Shown here in pieces: positions 26,506-36,100 of a stretch of DNA of 64,000 nt. Source of the stretch: Pantoea sp. (GTDB taxonomy: Bacteria; Pseudomonadota; Gammaproteobacteria; Enterobacterales; Enterobacteriaceae); assembly GCF_028283705.1 (NCBI RefSeq), contig NZ_JAPWKD010000015.1:372001-436000 (forward strand), given 5' to 3'. Every line of letters starts with the position of its first letter. Within the stretch, counting starts at the first letter, position 1. A model generated the notes under the pieces. The model saw only the letters and a program-made list of their open reading frames with translations. It made no database searches and was not told the DNA's origin. Both the position numbers and the translations under genes were made by a program.

Positions 26506-27504
26506 ATGAGAATCAGTTATCAGCAGTTGTATGAGGAATTCCTGCGTGTTCTGTTAAGCCGCAAGGTGCCACAGGATAAGGCCACCGACTGTGCGGTGAT
26601 GTTTGCCGAAACCAGTCTCAACGGCGTCTATTCTCATGGCGTAAATCGGTTCCCGCGTTTTATTCAGCAGCTGGATGCCGGGCATATCGTGGCTGACGCC
26701 ACGGCAAAAAAAGTGCTGTCGCTGGGTGCCATCGAGCAGTGGGATGCGCAACGCGGCATCGGCAATATCACTGCTCGCAACATGATGGATCGCGCTATGG
26801 AACTGGCCAGCGATCACGGCATTGGTCTGGTGGCGCTGCGCAACGCAAATCACTGGATGCGTGGCGGCAGCTATGGCTGGCGGGCGGCAGAGAAGGGCTT
26901 TGTCGGCATTTGCTGGACTAACTCGATTGCGGTAATGCCGCCGTGGGGGGCGAAAAACTGTGCCATCGGCACCAACCCGCTGATTGTCGCAGTGCCTGGT
27001 GAGCCGATCACCATGGTGGATATGTCCATGTCGATGTTTTCCTACGGCATGCTCGAGGTGAACCGTCTGGCCGGCAAAACCCTGCCGGTGGATGGCGGTT
27101 TCGACGATGAAGGCAACTACACCCGCGATCCTGGCACCATCGAAAACAACCGCCGCATCCTGCCAATGGGCTACTGGAAAGGCTCGGCGCTGTCCGTGGT
27201 GCTGGATATGCTCGCCACGCTGCTCTCCAACGGCGCATCCGTCACCGAAGTAACCGAAGACAACGGGGACGAATTTGGCATCTCGCAGGTGTTTATCGCC
27301 ATTGATGTTGACCGCCTGATCGATGGCGAAACCCGCGACCACAAACTGCAACGTATTCGCGCGTCGATTACCGGCGCTGAACGCGCCGATAGTCAGCAGG
27401 CGGTGCGTCTGCCGGGCGAAAGATTCCCGGTGCTGCGGGCGGAAAACCAGCGCCTCGGCATCCCGGTGGATGAGCGTGTCTGGACACGCATCCAGGCGCT
27501 GTAA
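26506..27504 (+). CDS. yiaK: 2,3-diketo-L-gulonate reductase YiaK (DlgD)
   Basis: A 332-residue NADH-dependent oxidoreductase of the malate/L-lactate dehydrogenase-like superfamily, nearly collinear with E. coli Yia[45 protein letters not shown] and LPMGYWKGS all match. The catalytic His-44 (YSHG) is present. YiaK reduces 2,3-diketo-L-gulonate to 3-keto-L-gulonate in the cytoplasm. A GGGGAG site lies 10 bases before the ATG. It heads a run of seven tightly packed genes; the 197 bp between the upstream repeat and this start are AT-rich and should hold the promoter. Confidence 0.95.
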   Translation: MRISYQQLYEEFLRVLLSRKVPQDKATDCAVMFAETSLNGVYSHGVNRFPRFIQQLDAGHIVADATAKKVLSLGAIEQWDAQRGIGNITARNMMDRAMELASDHGIGLVALRNANHWMRGGSYGWRAAEKGFVGICWTNSIAVMPPWGAKNCAIGTNPLIVAVPGEPITMVDMSMSMFSYGMLEVNRLAGKTLPVDGGFDDEGNYTRDPGTIENNRRILPMGYWKGSALSVVLDMLATLLSNGASVTEVTEDNGDEFGISQVFIAIDVDRLIDGETRDHKLQRIRASITGAERADSQQAVRLPGERFPVLRAENQRLGIPVDERVWTRIQAL

Positions 27505-27518
27505 CGGAGGAGCTACCG

Positions 27519-27995
27519 ATGATTACCGGACATATCGCTAACACTGACGCCCGTCATTATCCACCGGCTATCGCCCGGGCGATTGCGTATCTCGCCAGCC
27601 ACGATCTGGCAAACATCGCCGCCGGACGCTACGTAGACAGCGCCACCGGCTGGCAGGTGCAGGTGCTGGATCTGCAAACCGCCCCGGCGCAGGAAAACTA
27701 CCCGGAAGCCCATCGCCACCATATTGATGTGCAATATCTGGTGTCAGGTGACGAGGTGATTGGCGTGGCGAATCAGCCCGCCAGCCTGAGCATCCATCAA
27801 CCCTATGATGAGAACCGCGACATCATTTTTTATCAGCATGCCCCGGATGAAACCCTGATCCGCATGGTGCCCGGCACTTTTGCGGTGTTCTTCCCGCAGG
27901 ATATTCACCGCCCTAACTGTGCCCCGCACCAGCCTGCGGCGATCCGCAAGGTGGTGGTGAAGATCCCGACTACCGCACTGGAGGGGACAGCATGA
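27519..27995 (+). CDS. yiaL: YiaL, YhcH/YjgK/YiaL cupin family
   Basis: A 158-residue single-domain beta-barrel (cupin-like) protein of the YhcH/YjgK/YiaL family, the same length class as E. coli YiaL. Possible metal ligands are in HRHHIDVQYLV and the FPQDIHRPN motif. The biochemical role is not established; family members sit in sugar-acid operons and may act on anomers or open forms of keto sugars. It follows yiaK by 14 bp with a CGGAGG site, and its stop overlaps the MFS start by 4 bp. Confidence 0.92.
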   Translation: MITGHIANTDARHYPPAIARAIAYLASHDLANIAAGRYVDSATGWQVQVLDLQTAPAQENYPEAHRHHIDVQYLVSGDEVIGVANQPASLSIHQPYDENRDIIFYQHAPDETLIRMVPGTFAVFFPQDIHRPNCAPHQPAAIRKVVVKIPTTALEGTA

Positions 27996-29287
27996 GTCTG
28001 ACGTCTACCGCACTGACCCGTGAAGGCGTACCGTCGCTGCGCTGGCTGCGTATCATTCCGCCGATTCTCATCACCTGCATCATCTCGTATATGGATCGCG
28101 TCAATATTGCTTTTGCCATGCCGGGAGGGATGGATGCCGAGCTGGGCATCAGCGCCTCAATGGCAGGGCTGGCAGGCGGCATCTTCTTTATTGGTTATCT
28201 GTTCCTGCAAGTGCCGGGCGGTAAGCTGGCGGTGTACGGCAACGGCAAACGTTTTATTGGCTGGTCGCTGCTGGCCTGGGCGGTGATCTCGATTCTCACC
28301 GGGCTGGCGACTAGTCAGTATCAGCTGCTGGCGCTGCGCTTTGCCCTTGGCGTGGCGGAAGGCGGCATGCTGCCGGTGGTGCTGACGATGATCGGTAACT
28401 GGTTTCCGGATAAAGAGCGAGGCCGCGCCAATGCCATCGTCATTATGTTTGTGCCGATCGCCGGAATTATTACCGCGCCGCTGTCTGGCTGGATCATCAC
28501 CAACTGGGACTGGCGCATGCTGTTCTTTGTTGAAGGGGTGCTGTCGGTATTCGTCATGGCACTGTGGCTGTTCACCATCAGCAACCGTCCGCAGGAAGCT
28601 AAATGGATCTCTCCGGCGGAGAAGCAGTACCTGATCAAGACCCTGCATGACGAACAGTTGATGATCAAAGGCCAGAACACCCGCAAAGCCTCGCTGAGCC
28701 GGGTGATGCGCGAGCCGGTGATGTGGCGACTGATTCTGGTGAATTTTTTCTATCAGACCGGGATCTACGGCTACACCCTGTGGCTGCCGACCATCCTCAA
28801 AGGGCTAACCAACGGCAATGCGGAGAAAGTGGGGATGCTGGCGATTCTGCCGTATGTCGGGGCGATCTTTGGCATGTTTCTGTTCTCGTCGCTGTCCGAT
28901 GCCAGCGGTCGCCGCAAGGTCTTCGTCGCACTGCCGCTGGCGGGTTTTGCCCTGTGTATGGCGCTGTCAGTGCTGTTGCAGGCTCATGTCTGGTGGTCCT
29001 ATGCCGCGCTGGTGGGTTGCGGGGTGTTTATCCAGTCGGCTGCCGGGGTGTTCTGGAGTATTCCGCCGCGTCTGTTTAATGCGGAAGTGGCGGGCGGCGC
29101 GCGTGGTCTGATCAATGCGCTGGGCAATCTCGGCGGTTTCTGTGGTCCGTATATGGTGGGCGTGTTGATTGCTGAGTACAGCAAGGATGCCGGAGTTTAT
29201 AGCCTGGCGATCTCGCTGGCGATTGCTTCCGTGCTGGCGTTGACGTTACCGGCACGCTGTGACTCCGTGAAGCGGGAGGCTGCATGA
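27992..29287 (+). CDS. yiaX2: MFS carrier of the anion:cation symporter type (YiaX2-like)
   Basis: A 431-residue major facilitator with 12 predicted helices and the ACS-family signatures SYMDRVNIAFAMPGG near helix 1 and GVAEGGMLPVVLTMIGNWF near helix 4. E. coli has the TRAP transporter yiaMNO at this place; Klebsiella is known to carry an MFS gene, yiaX2, between yiaL and lyxK, and this arrangement matches. It should import a sugar acid such as 2,3-diketo-L-gulonate or ascorbate by proton symport. Overlaps of 4 bp with yiaL and lyxK show one translational unit. Confidence 0.85.
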   Translation: MSLTSTALTREGVPSLRWLRIIPPILITCIISYMDRVNIAFAMPGGMDAELGISASMAGLAGGIFFIGYLFLQVPGGKLAVYGNGKRFIGWSLLAWAVISILTGLATSQYQLLALRFALGVAEGGMLPVVLTMIGNWFPDKERGRANAIVIMFVPIAGIITAPLSGWIITNWDWRMLFFVEGVLSVFVMALWLFTISNRPQEAKWISPAEKQYLIKTLHDEQLMIKGQNTRKASLSRVMREPVMWRLILVNFFYQTGIYGYTLWLPTILKGLTNGNAEKVGMLAILPYVGAIFGMFLFSSLSDASGRRKVFVALPLAGFALCMALSVLLQAHVWWSYAALVGCGVFIQSAAGVFWSIPPRLFNAEVAGGARGLINALGNLGGFCGPYMVGVLIAEYSKDAGVYSLAISLAIASVLALTLPARCDSVKREAA

Positions 29288-30765
29288 ACAGCTGGTTAGG
29301 ACTGGACTGCGGCGGCACCTTTATTAAGGCTGGGTTGTATGACGCGCAGGGCCGCGAACTGGCGGTGGCGCGGCAAAATTTGCCGGTGCTGGTACCGGAG
29401 CCGGGCAGAGCCGAACGCGATATGACCCAGCTGTGGCAACAGGCGGCGGCGGTGATCCGCAAGGTGCTGACGCAAAGCGGGCAGAATGCGGCGCAGGTGG
29501 CAGGCATAGGTATCTCCGCACAGGGTAAAGGGCTGTTCCTGCTGGATAAGCAACATCAGCCACTCGGCAATGGCATCCTGTCATCCGACCGGCGTGCGCT
29601 GGCGTTGGTGCAGCAGTGGCAACGTGACGGCATGCCGCAACAGCTTTATCCGCAGACGCGTCAGACGCTGTGGACCGGTCATCCGGTGTCGCTGCTGCGC
29701 TGGATCAAACAACATGAACCCCAGCGTTATGCCGCCATCGGCAGCGTGCTGATGGCGCATGATTACCTGCGCTTCTGTCTGACCGGGGAGCTGGCGTGTG
29801 AAGAGACCAACATCTCTGAATCCAATCTGTATGACATGCAGAGCGGCAGCTGGTCAGCGGCGCTGGCACAGGCGTTAGCCATCGATGAAATCATCCCGGC
29901 GCTGCCGCCGATTATGGGTCCGACGCAGATTGCCGGTCATGTCACCGCAGAGGCGGCGGCACTGACCGGCCTGCGTGCGGGCACCCCGGTGGTAGGTGGC
30001 TTGTTTGATGTGGTCTCCACCGCGGTCTGTGCCGGGTTGCATGATGAAACCCGGCTGAACGCGGTGATGGGCACCTGGTCAGTCACCAGCGGCATTACCG
30101 ATCGCATCATCGATGAAGCGAATTACCCGTTTGTCTATGGCCGCTACGCCATTGATGACCAGTTCATCATTCATGACGCCAGCCCGACTTCGGCGGCGAA
30201 CCTGGAATGGTTTTGTCAGCAATGGGGCATTGAGGATTACCAGCAGCTGAATAACTGGGTGGCGGAATTGCCCGCAGCCAGCAGCTCGTTGCTGTTCCTG
30301 CCGTTCCTGTATGGCTGCAACGCCGGAGCCGATCTGCACGGCAGTTTCTTTGGACTCCAGGCGGGCCATAGCCGTGCACATCTGGTGCAGGCGATCTATG
30401 AAGGCGTGGTGTTCTCGCACCTGACCCATCTCAACCGTATCCGCCAGCGTTTCCCGCGCGCCACCGCCCTGCGCCTGAGCGGTGGGCCGACCCGTTCCGC
30501 TCCCTGGATGCAAATGTTTGCCGACGCCAGCGGGATGCCAGTCGAAGTGCCGCAGATCGCCGAGAGCGGTTGTCTCGGCGCGGCGCTGGTGGCCCTGACC
30601 GGCACCGGTGCGTATGCCTCGCTGCAACAGGCGCAGCAGGCGCTTAACCCGGAGATTGTGACCTGGCAACCGGACAGTACCCGACACGCCCGTTATCAAC
30701 AGAAATATCAACGTTATCAGCAGCTGGTGCAGGCTCTGGCGGCTGTACAAGGAGAGACCCCATGA
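29284..30765 (+). CDS. lyxK: L-xylulose/3-keto-L-gulonate kinase LyxK
   Basis: A 493-residue FGGY-family carbohydrate kinase, similar in length to E. coli LyxK. Landmarks are LGLDCGGTFIKAGLYD for phosphate 1, GIGISAQGKGLFLLD in the sugar site, and LRLSGGPTRSAPWMQMFAD in the C-terminal ATPase half. LyxK phosphorylates L-xylulose and 3-keto-L-gulonate with ATP, giving the substrate for SgbH. It overlaps both neighbours by 4 bp. No truncation is seen. Confidence 0.93.
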   Translation: MNSWLGLDCGGTFIKAGLYDAQGRELAVARQNLPVLVPEPGRAERDMTQLWQQAAAVIRKVLTQSGQNAAQVAGIGISAQGKGLFLLDKQHQPLGNGILSSDRRALALVQQWQRDGMPQQLYPQTRQTLWTGHPVSLLRWIKQHEPQRYAAIGSVLMAHDYLRFCLTGELACEETNISESNLYDMQSGSWSAALAQALAIDEIIPALPPIMGPTQIAGHVTAEAAALTGLRAGTPVVGGLFDVVSTAVCAGLHDETRLNAVMGTWSVTSGITDRIIDEANYPFVYGRYAIDDQFIIHDASPTSAANLEWFCQQWGIEDYQQLNNWVAELPAASSSLLFLPFLYGCNAGADLHGSFFGLQAGHSRAHLVQAIYEGVVFSHLTHLNRIRQRFPRATALRLSGGPTRSAPWMQMFADASGMPVEVPQIAESGCLGAALVALTGTGAYASLQQAQQALNPEIVTWQPDSTRHARYQQKYQRYQQLVQALAAVQGETP

Positions 30766-31418
30766 GCCTTCCTTTGCTCCAGCTGGCGCTGGATCACACC
30801 GACCTTGATGCCGCACTCAGCACCGCGCAGCAGCTGCATCAGCAGGTCGATATCATCGAAGCCGGTACCATTTTGTGTTTCAGCGCGGGGATTGAGGCGG
30901 TACGCCGTCTGCGCCAGCAGCATCCGGGCAAAACCCTGGTGGCCGATTTTAAAGTGGCGGATGCCGGAGCCACGCTGGCCCGCATGGCATTCGACGCCGG
31001 TGCTAACTGGATGACGGTAATTTGTGCCGCGCCACTGGCGACTTTCGCCACCGCACTGGAGGTAGCGCGCGAGTATCAGGGCGATATCCAGATCGAACTC
31101 TTTGGACACTGGACGCTGGACGATGCGCGACAGTGGCGCAGCCTCGGGCTGACGCAGGCCATTTACCACCGGGGCCGCGATGCGCAGGCCAGTGGTCAGC
31201 AGTGGAGCCAGCAGGATCTGGATGCAATGCAGGCGTTATCGGATATGGGGTTTGCGCTTTCCATTACCGGGGGGATCACCCCGGGCGAACTGCCGCAGTT
31301 TCGCAATATCGACGTAAAGGCGTTTATCGCCGGGCGCGCGCTGAGTGACAGTGTCACCGGCGTGGAGACCGCCAGCCAATTTCATCAGGCCATTGCCAAC
31401 ATCTGGGGAACACCATGA
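30762..31418 (+). CDS. sgbH: 3-keto-L-gulonate-6-phosphate decarboxylase SgbH
   Basis: A 218-residue TIM-barrel enzyme of the OMP-decarboxylase suprafamily. The family motifs are [12 protein letters not shown] at the first strand, IIEAGTILC for the metal-binding Glu, and ADFKVADAG with the catalytic Asp-Lys-Asp set. It decarboxylates 3-keto-L-gulonate 6-phosphate to L-xylulose 5-phosphate with Mg2+. UlaD is a close paralogue; the position between lyxK and sgbU favours the SgbH name. Confidence 0.93.
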   Translation: MSLPLLQLALDHTDLDAALSTAQQLHQQVDIIEAGTILCFSAGIEAVRRLRQQHPGKTLVADFKVADAGATLARMAFDAGANWMTVICAAPLATFATALEVAREYQGDIQIELFGHWTLDDARQWRSLGLTQAIYHRGRDAQASGQQWSQQDLDAMQALSDMGFALSITGGITPGELPQFRNIDVKAFIAGRALSDSVTGVETASQFHQAIANIWGTP

Positions 31419-32275
31419 AACGCCAGCATCCACTGGGAATCTATGAGAAAGCGCTGCCCGCCCATCTGACCTGGCCGGAACGCCTCGCGCTGGCGAAAGC
31501 CTGCGGCTTCGACTTTGTCGAAATGTCGGTCGATGAGACCGATGAACGGCTGGCACGGCTGGACTGGAGCAAAGAGCAGCGTCTGTCGTTGGTTAACGCG
31601 ATGATTGAAACCGGCGTCACCATTCCGTCGATGTGCCTGTCGGGGCATCGCCGCTTTCCGTTCGGCAGCCACGATGCGGCGACGCGTCAGCGCGCCGATG
31701 ACCTGATGGATAGGGCGATCCAGCTGGCTAAGGATGTCGGTATTCGCACCATCCAGCTGGCGGGCTATGACGTCTACTACGAACCACACGATGCCGGGAC
31801 AGTGGAACGCTTTGCCGCCGGGTTATCGCGCGCGGTGGAACGTGCGGCGGCGGCCCAGGTGATGCTGGCGGTGGAAATTATGGATACCGAATTTATCAAC
31901 GCCATCAGCAAATGGAAGGTGTGGGAGCAGCAGCAGGCTTCGCCGTGGTTCTCAGTCTATCCCGATGTCGGCAACCTCAGCGCCTGGGGAAATGACGTCA
32001 CCGCCGAACTGACGCTGGGCATTGATCGTATCGCTGCCATCCATCTGAAGGATACCCAGCCGGTGACCACCGATTCGCCCGGCCAATTCCGCGATGTGCC
32101 ATTTGGACAGGGATGCGTCGATTTTGTCAGCGTGTTCCGCACGCTCAAACAGCTGAACTATCGCGGTGCGTTTCTGATTGAAATGTGGACGGAAAAAGCC
32201 GAGGAGCCGGTCGCGGAGATCGTGCAGGCGCGCCGCTGGATTGAACAGAAAATGCAGGAAGGGGGATTATTATGA
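31415..32275 (+). CDS. sgbU: L-xylulose-5-phosphate 3-epimerase SgbU
   Basis: A 286-residue TIM-barrel epimerase of the UlaE/SgbU family. Four metal ligands of the family appear in order in AVEIMDT (Glu), YPDVGN (Asp), AIHLKDT (His) and LIEMWTE (Glu). It converts L-xylulose 5-phosphate to L-ribulose 5-phosphate. Overlaps of 4 bp with sgbH and sgbE place it in the middle of a tightly coupled operon. Confidence 0.93.
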   Translation: MKRQHPLGIYEKALPAHLTWPERLALAKACGFDFVEMSVDETDERLARLDWSKEQRLSLVNAMIETGVTIPSMCLSGHRRFPFGSHDAATRQRADDLMDRAIQLAKDVGIRTIQLAGYDVYYEPHDAGTVERFAAGLSRAVERAAAAQVMLAVEIMDTEFINAISKWKVWEQQQASPWFSVYPDVGNLSAWGNDVTAELTLGIDRIAAIHLKDTQPVTTDSPGQFRDVPFGQGCVDFVSVFRTLKQLNYRGAFLIEMWTEKAEEPVAEIVQARRWIEQKMQEGGLL

Positions 32276-32970
32276 GTTTATCAACGTTGAAACAACAGGT
32301 GCTGGACGCCAATCTGGCGTTGCCGCGCCATCACCTCGTCACCTTTACCTGGGGTAATGTCAGCGCCATCGATCGCGCCAGTGGTCTGGTGGCGATTAAG
32401 CCCTCCGGCGTGGAGTATGACGGCATGACGGTGGAGGATATCGTGGTGCTGGAACTGGAAAGCGGACGCATCGTTGAAGGTAGCAAGAAACCGTCGTCGG
32501 ATACCGCCACCCATCTGGCGTTGTATCGTGCTTTTGCCGATATCGGCGGCATTGTGCATACCCATTCACGCCATGCCACCATCTGGTCGCAGGCCGGGCA
32601 GGACTTGCCCGCCTGGGGCACCACTCACGCCGACTATTTCTACGGCACCATCCCCTGTACCCGTTTGATGACCGAACAGGAAATCGTCAATCAGTACGAA
32701 CACAACACCGGCGAGGTCATTATTGAAACCTTCCGTTCGCGCGGTATCAGCCCGACGGCGATCCCGGCAGTGTTGGTCAATGCCCATGGTCCCTTCGCCT
32801 GGGGTAAAGACGCCGATAACGCGGTACACAACGCGGTGGTGCTGGAAGAGATTGCCTATATGGGGATTTTCTCGCGCCAGCTGACGCCGGGGATAAAAGA
32901 TATGCCGCAGAATTTACTGGATAAGCATTTTCTCAGGAAGCACGGGGTGAATGCCTATTACGGGCAGTAA
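32272..32970 (+). CDS. sgbE: L-ribulose-5-phosphate 4-epimerase SgbE
   Basis: A 232-residue class II aldolase-fold epimerase of the AraD/UlaF/SgbE family. It shows [33 protein letters not shown] and the zinc-binding HTHSRHA pair, with a third His in [10 protein letters not shown]. It produces D-xylulose 5-phosphate, which enters the pentose phosphate pathway and ends the catabolic route. It is the last gene of the yiaK operon and is followed by a 9-bp-stem hairpin. Confidence 0.94.
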   Translation: MSLSTLKQQVLDANLALPRHHLVTFTWGNVSAIDRASGLVAIKPSGVEYDGMTVEDIVVLELESGRIVEGSKKPSSDTATHLALYRAFADIGGIVHTHSRHATIWSQAGQDLPAWGTTHADYFYGTIPCTRLMTEQEIVNQYEHNTGEVIIETFRSRGISPTAIPAVLVNAHGPFAWGKDADNAVHNAVVLEEIAYMGIFSRQLTPGIKDMPQNLLDKHFLRKHGVNAYYGQ

Positions 32971-32987
32971 ACCGGCTCGTGTACCAT

Positions 32988-33008
32988 GAGCGCCTCACTG
33001 AGGCGTTC
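32988..33008 (+). terminator. Hairpin at the end of the yia-sgb operon
   Basis: GAGCGCCTC and GAGGCGTTC form a 9-bp stem (one G-T wobble) with a 3-base loop, 17 bp after the sgbE stop. It is followed by ATTGTCTGT, a weak T-tract. It also argues against starting the next gene at the GTG at 32979, which would run through this hairpin. Confidence 0.6.
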
Positions 33009-33107
33009 ATTGTCTGTGTGATAGCGAACATATTTTATTTATCACAGCAAACAAATTTCACTCCGCAACTATATACTCAGTTGAAACCGGCTTGCGGACA
33101 ATTCGTT

Positions 33108-36100
33108 ATGCTGATAATAAATAATAAAAATCAATACTTTCATAAACGTTCTGATTTATTGCCATGGTTGTGGCAAGCATTGGTAATTTTTTTGCTTTTA
33201 CATTCTGATAATTGTTGGCCCGATACTATCAGTTCCTCCCCGCCTTTTTCCGCATCCCAATGCCATGATGAGTCAGATAAACAGCTTAAGGCCCGCTGTT
33301 TGTTACATCATATTGATCTGATTGGAGATCAGGCCGCTCGTGAGGGGCTGGAACGTAATCACTATCGACAAACGGCGGCAGATGCACTTACCACTTTTGC
33401 GCACACGGATTCTGACTTCCTCATCAGAGGGCGATTTAATCTTGCATGGGCTGATGATCCCGATAACAGTGTTTTTACCGGAGCGGAGGAGAATTCTGAC
33501 GTTAATCAGGTTATCCGGTCATATCAGCAGGTCTGCCCGGAATCAGAGTATGGTGGAACAGATAATGCGATTGGTATGACAGCGTTAATCTGCTCGGTGG
33601 TACGTTTACGGTTGCATGTATTAAACAATGGGCTGGAACAGGTTACACCTGATGAACACGAAATCGGCGAAATAACGCGATTTTTGCAACATTTTTCCAT
33701 CATGCAGTCTGATAATAAACTAACGGATGATGATGCGCGCCTGGCCCGGCGTCTGGTCGTTATCGGTATGGGGATTGCCGCAGCGGAAAGGGCAGATTCT
33801 GCAACCGATCAGGCTATTGGTTACTCAATGCTGGCGTTGAAAGTTGCCGAGGCGCAAGCCAGGCTTGCTACACCGGACTATGAAGCCATCGCATTTGCAA
33901 CCAACATCGCTGAATTAGTGAATATATCAGGGCCGATCGGCGGGACACGCCAGAATCCAGCCATTCAACTTACGCGGTTTGCCCACGAATTAGCTACCCG
34001 TTATTTTCCTGCAAAACATGCTGTTGTCATAGCCATCAATGAAGCACTTGCAAATATGGACATTGATATTGCCACGGATCCAGCTTATCCCGACGCTGTG
34101 CGTGCTGAGTCAGCAGGTCAGGCGCGACAGCTTGCGAACGTTTTATTCAACAGTGCATTTCTGATTACAGACCCCGAACTTCAGGATCAGCGGTTGAAGG
34201 TAGTTGAACAGATGTATCAACGCCTTGAGGATTCTGATCATACTTATGAAGTCATCATGAAACGCTATCAACTTGCTCTTGATAATAAGGCTGATTCCAG
34301 CGCGGCTATAAAACAGGCTTCCTCTGTGGTTGCCAGCCTGAGCCAAAATGAAAAATATCGCGAGCAGGAGGCTAATTTAAGGCAGAAATTACTGGAACAG
34401 CTCGATGCTCTGCCCGATAACAGCAAAGGTTTAGCCGCTACTCTCTATGATGCTATTGAAGTTTTATCACCGACCGTGATTCACCTGCCACCCTGTGAAG
34501 GTTTAATGCAGCTACAAGTAATGAAGAGAATTAACGCACACGGCAAAAAACTGGCACAACAGTATGGTATTAACGCAGGCAAGACGGCAGCAGCATTTGA
34601 TCCGCAACTAGATTTTATTTTCCGGTTGGAATCAGCAACCGTGTCTATGGGCAGGGAATGTAAAAACCTATCAGCCTCATCGCATACAGATGAGATTATC
34701 ACCAGACAGGTTGATGAATTTTTGGTTGAAGATTTTGGCTTTCAGAAAATAGACCAATTACAACAGGCATCAATACTGTTAAAGCAAATTATCCTCAGAG
34801 ATGAAATAAAAGGTGACTCGTTGTTTATTAATGCATCAGACCATGATCTCAACCAACCAGCTCTGCATATTATTAACAAAATAGAGGAGGTAATGAAAGA
34901 TAATCCACTTCGGCAACAACCTGTCTGGGATCAGTTTATTGGCCTGGAGATCAAGTGGTTAATGCTGGTTGGACAGGTTGATAGTGCGAATCAACGTTTA
35001 CTCCGGCATGACATGGAAGTGTCACAGCAAAAAAATGAGGAAAGCCTGCTTTATACATTAGCAATGTATCCACATTATTTTAAAAATCAGACTACCCCCA
35101 TGAAATGGCCGGAGAGCGTTTACCGAAACCTGATTGATGCCATGTGTAAAACCGGGGATATAACAGGAGCGATTAGTTTATTGAAATATCAAACAGACCT
35201 GGATTCGGCATTAAGCCGGGATCGGATTATAAGCTCCCTGACTCAGTTCAATCCTGGTACTAAAGTTTTAGATTGGCTCCATAATCTAACAATAAATGAA
35301 AAAAATGATTGGAATAGGGACGCAATATTTGCGCAGATGACGTCGCTCACATCAGTGAATACTATATCATCGCAAAGCGCACAACCTGATGCCGTTAAGA
35401 ATAATGCACAGATTTTATCTGCTGCAGAAAGTATTACCAATCCACTACTTCGGATGATGAGGTATCAGTCAGTTATAACTAATTTCAACCAGTTGCATAA
35501 TAAAACTGCCGCGGATGATGCTGTACAGCGTGCCCAGGAATTATTTGTTTCAATGAACAGGACTGAACGTCATATAGTTGCAGAGTCCTTTTTTTTAACG
35601 CTGACCAATACCATTGGACTTGGTGCAGCGGTTAACCGTGCCAGAGTACTAACTTTGCAGGTGAGTGATAATTCCGAGCTAAATGATTATCAGCGAGAGG
35701 AGATGCAGGCACAGAATGCCAGTCTGAGTGATCATGAATTGAATATTTATTACCTGGCTATTTCTGGGGTTATTAAATCTGCGGTGGCACAGGGTGAAAC
35801 CGATTTCATAACCAGGGCATTGAAGGACATCAGGGATAGTGGCGGTAAAGAAATTTCTACCAAAATGGCTTTCAAGGCGCTGGAATATGCCAATAGTTTA
35901 AAAACTCCTTCGAGTGAGTCAGGTAGCGAAGCACTGACTGTTTACCTGAGTGCCAATGGCTATGATTACTGGCATTGGGAGGATGTTAAGACGTATATTA
36001 CCGCAATAAATAGCGATAATCTTTCGCCTGAAGTGGAGAGGTTAGTAAATAATTTGTCACACTTAGAAGATAAGTCAAAATTTCTTGCTTATGTAGCTAA

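Noticed and set aside
26554..27351. A 265-residue minus-strand frame opposite yiaK
   Set aside because: It is a shadow of yiaK, whose translation matches the known enzyme throughout.
32979..33107. An earlier GTG start for the CHAT protein
   Set aside because: It would translate through the terminator-like hairpin at 32988-33008 and add a weakly coding N-terminus; the ATG at 33108 directly precedes the hydrophobic segment.
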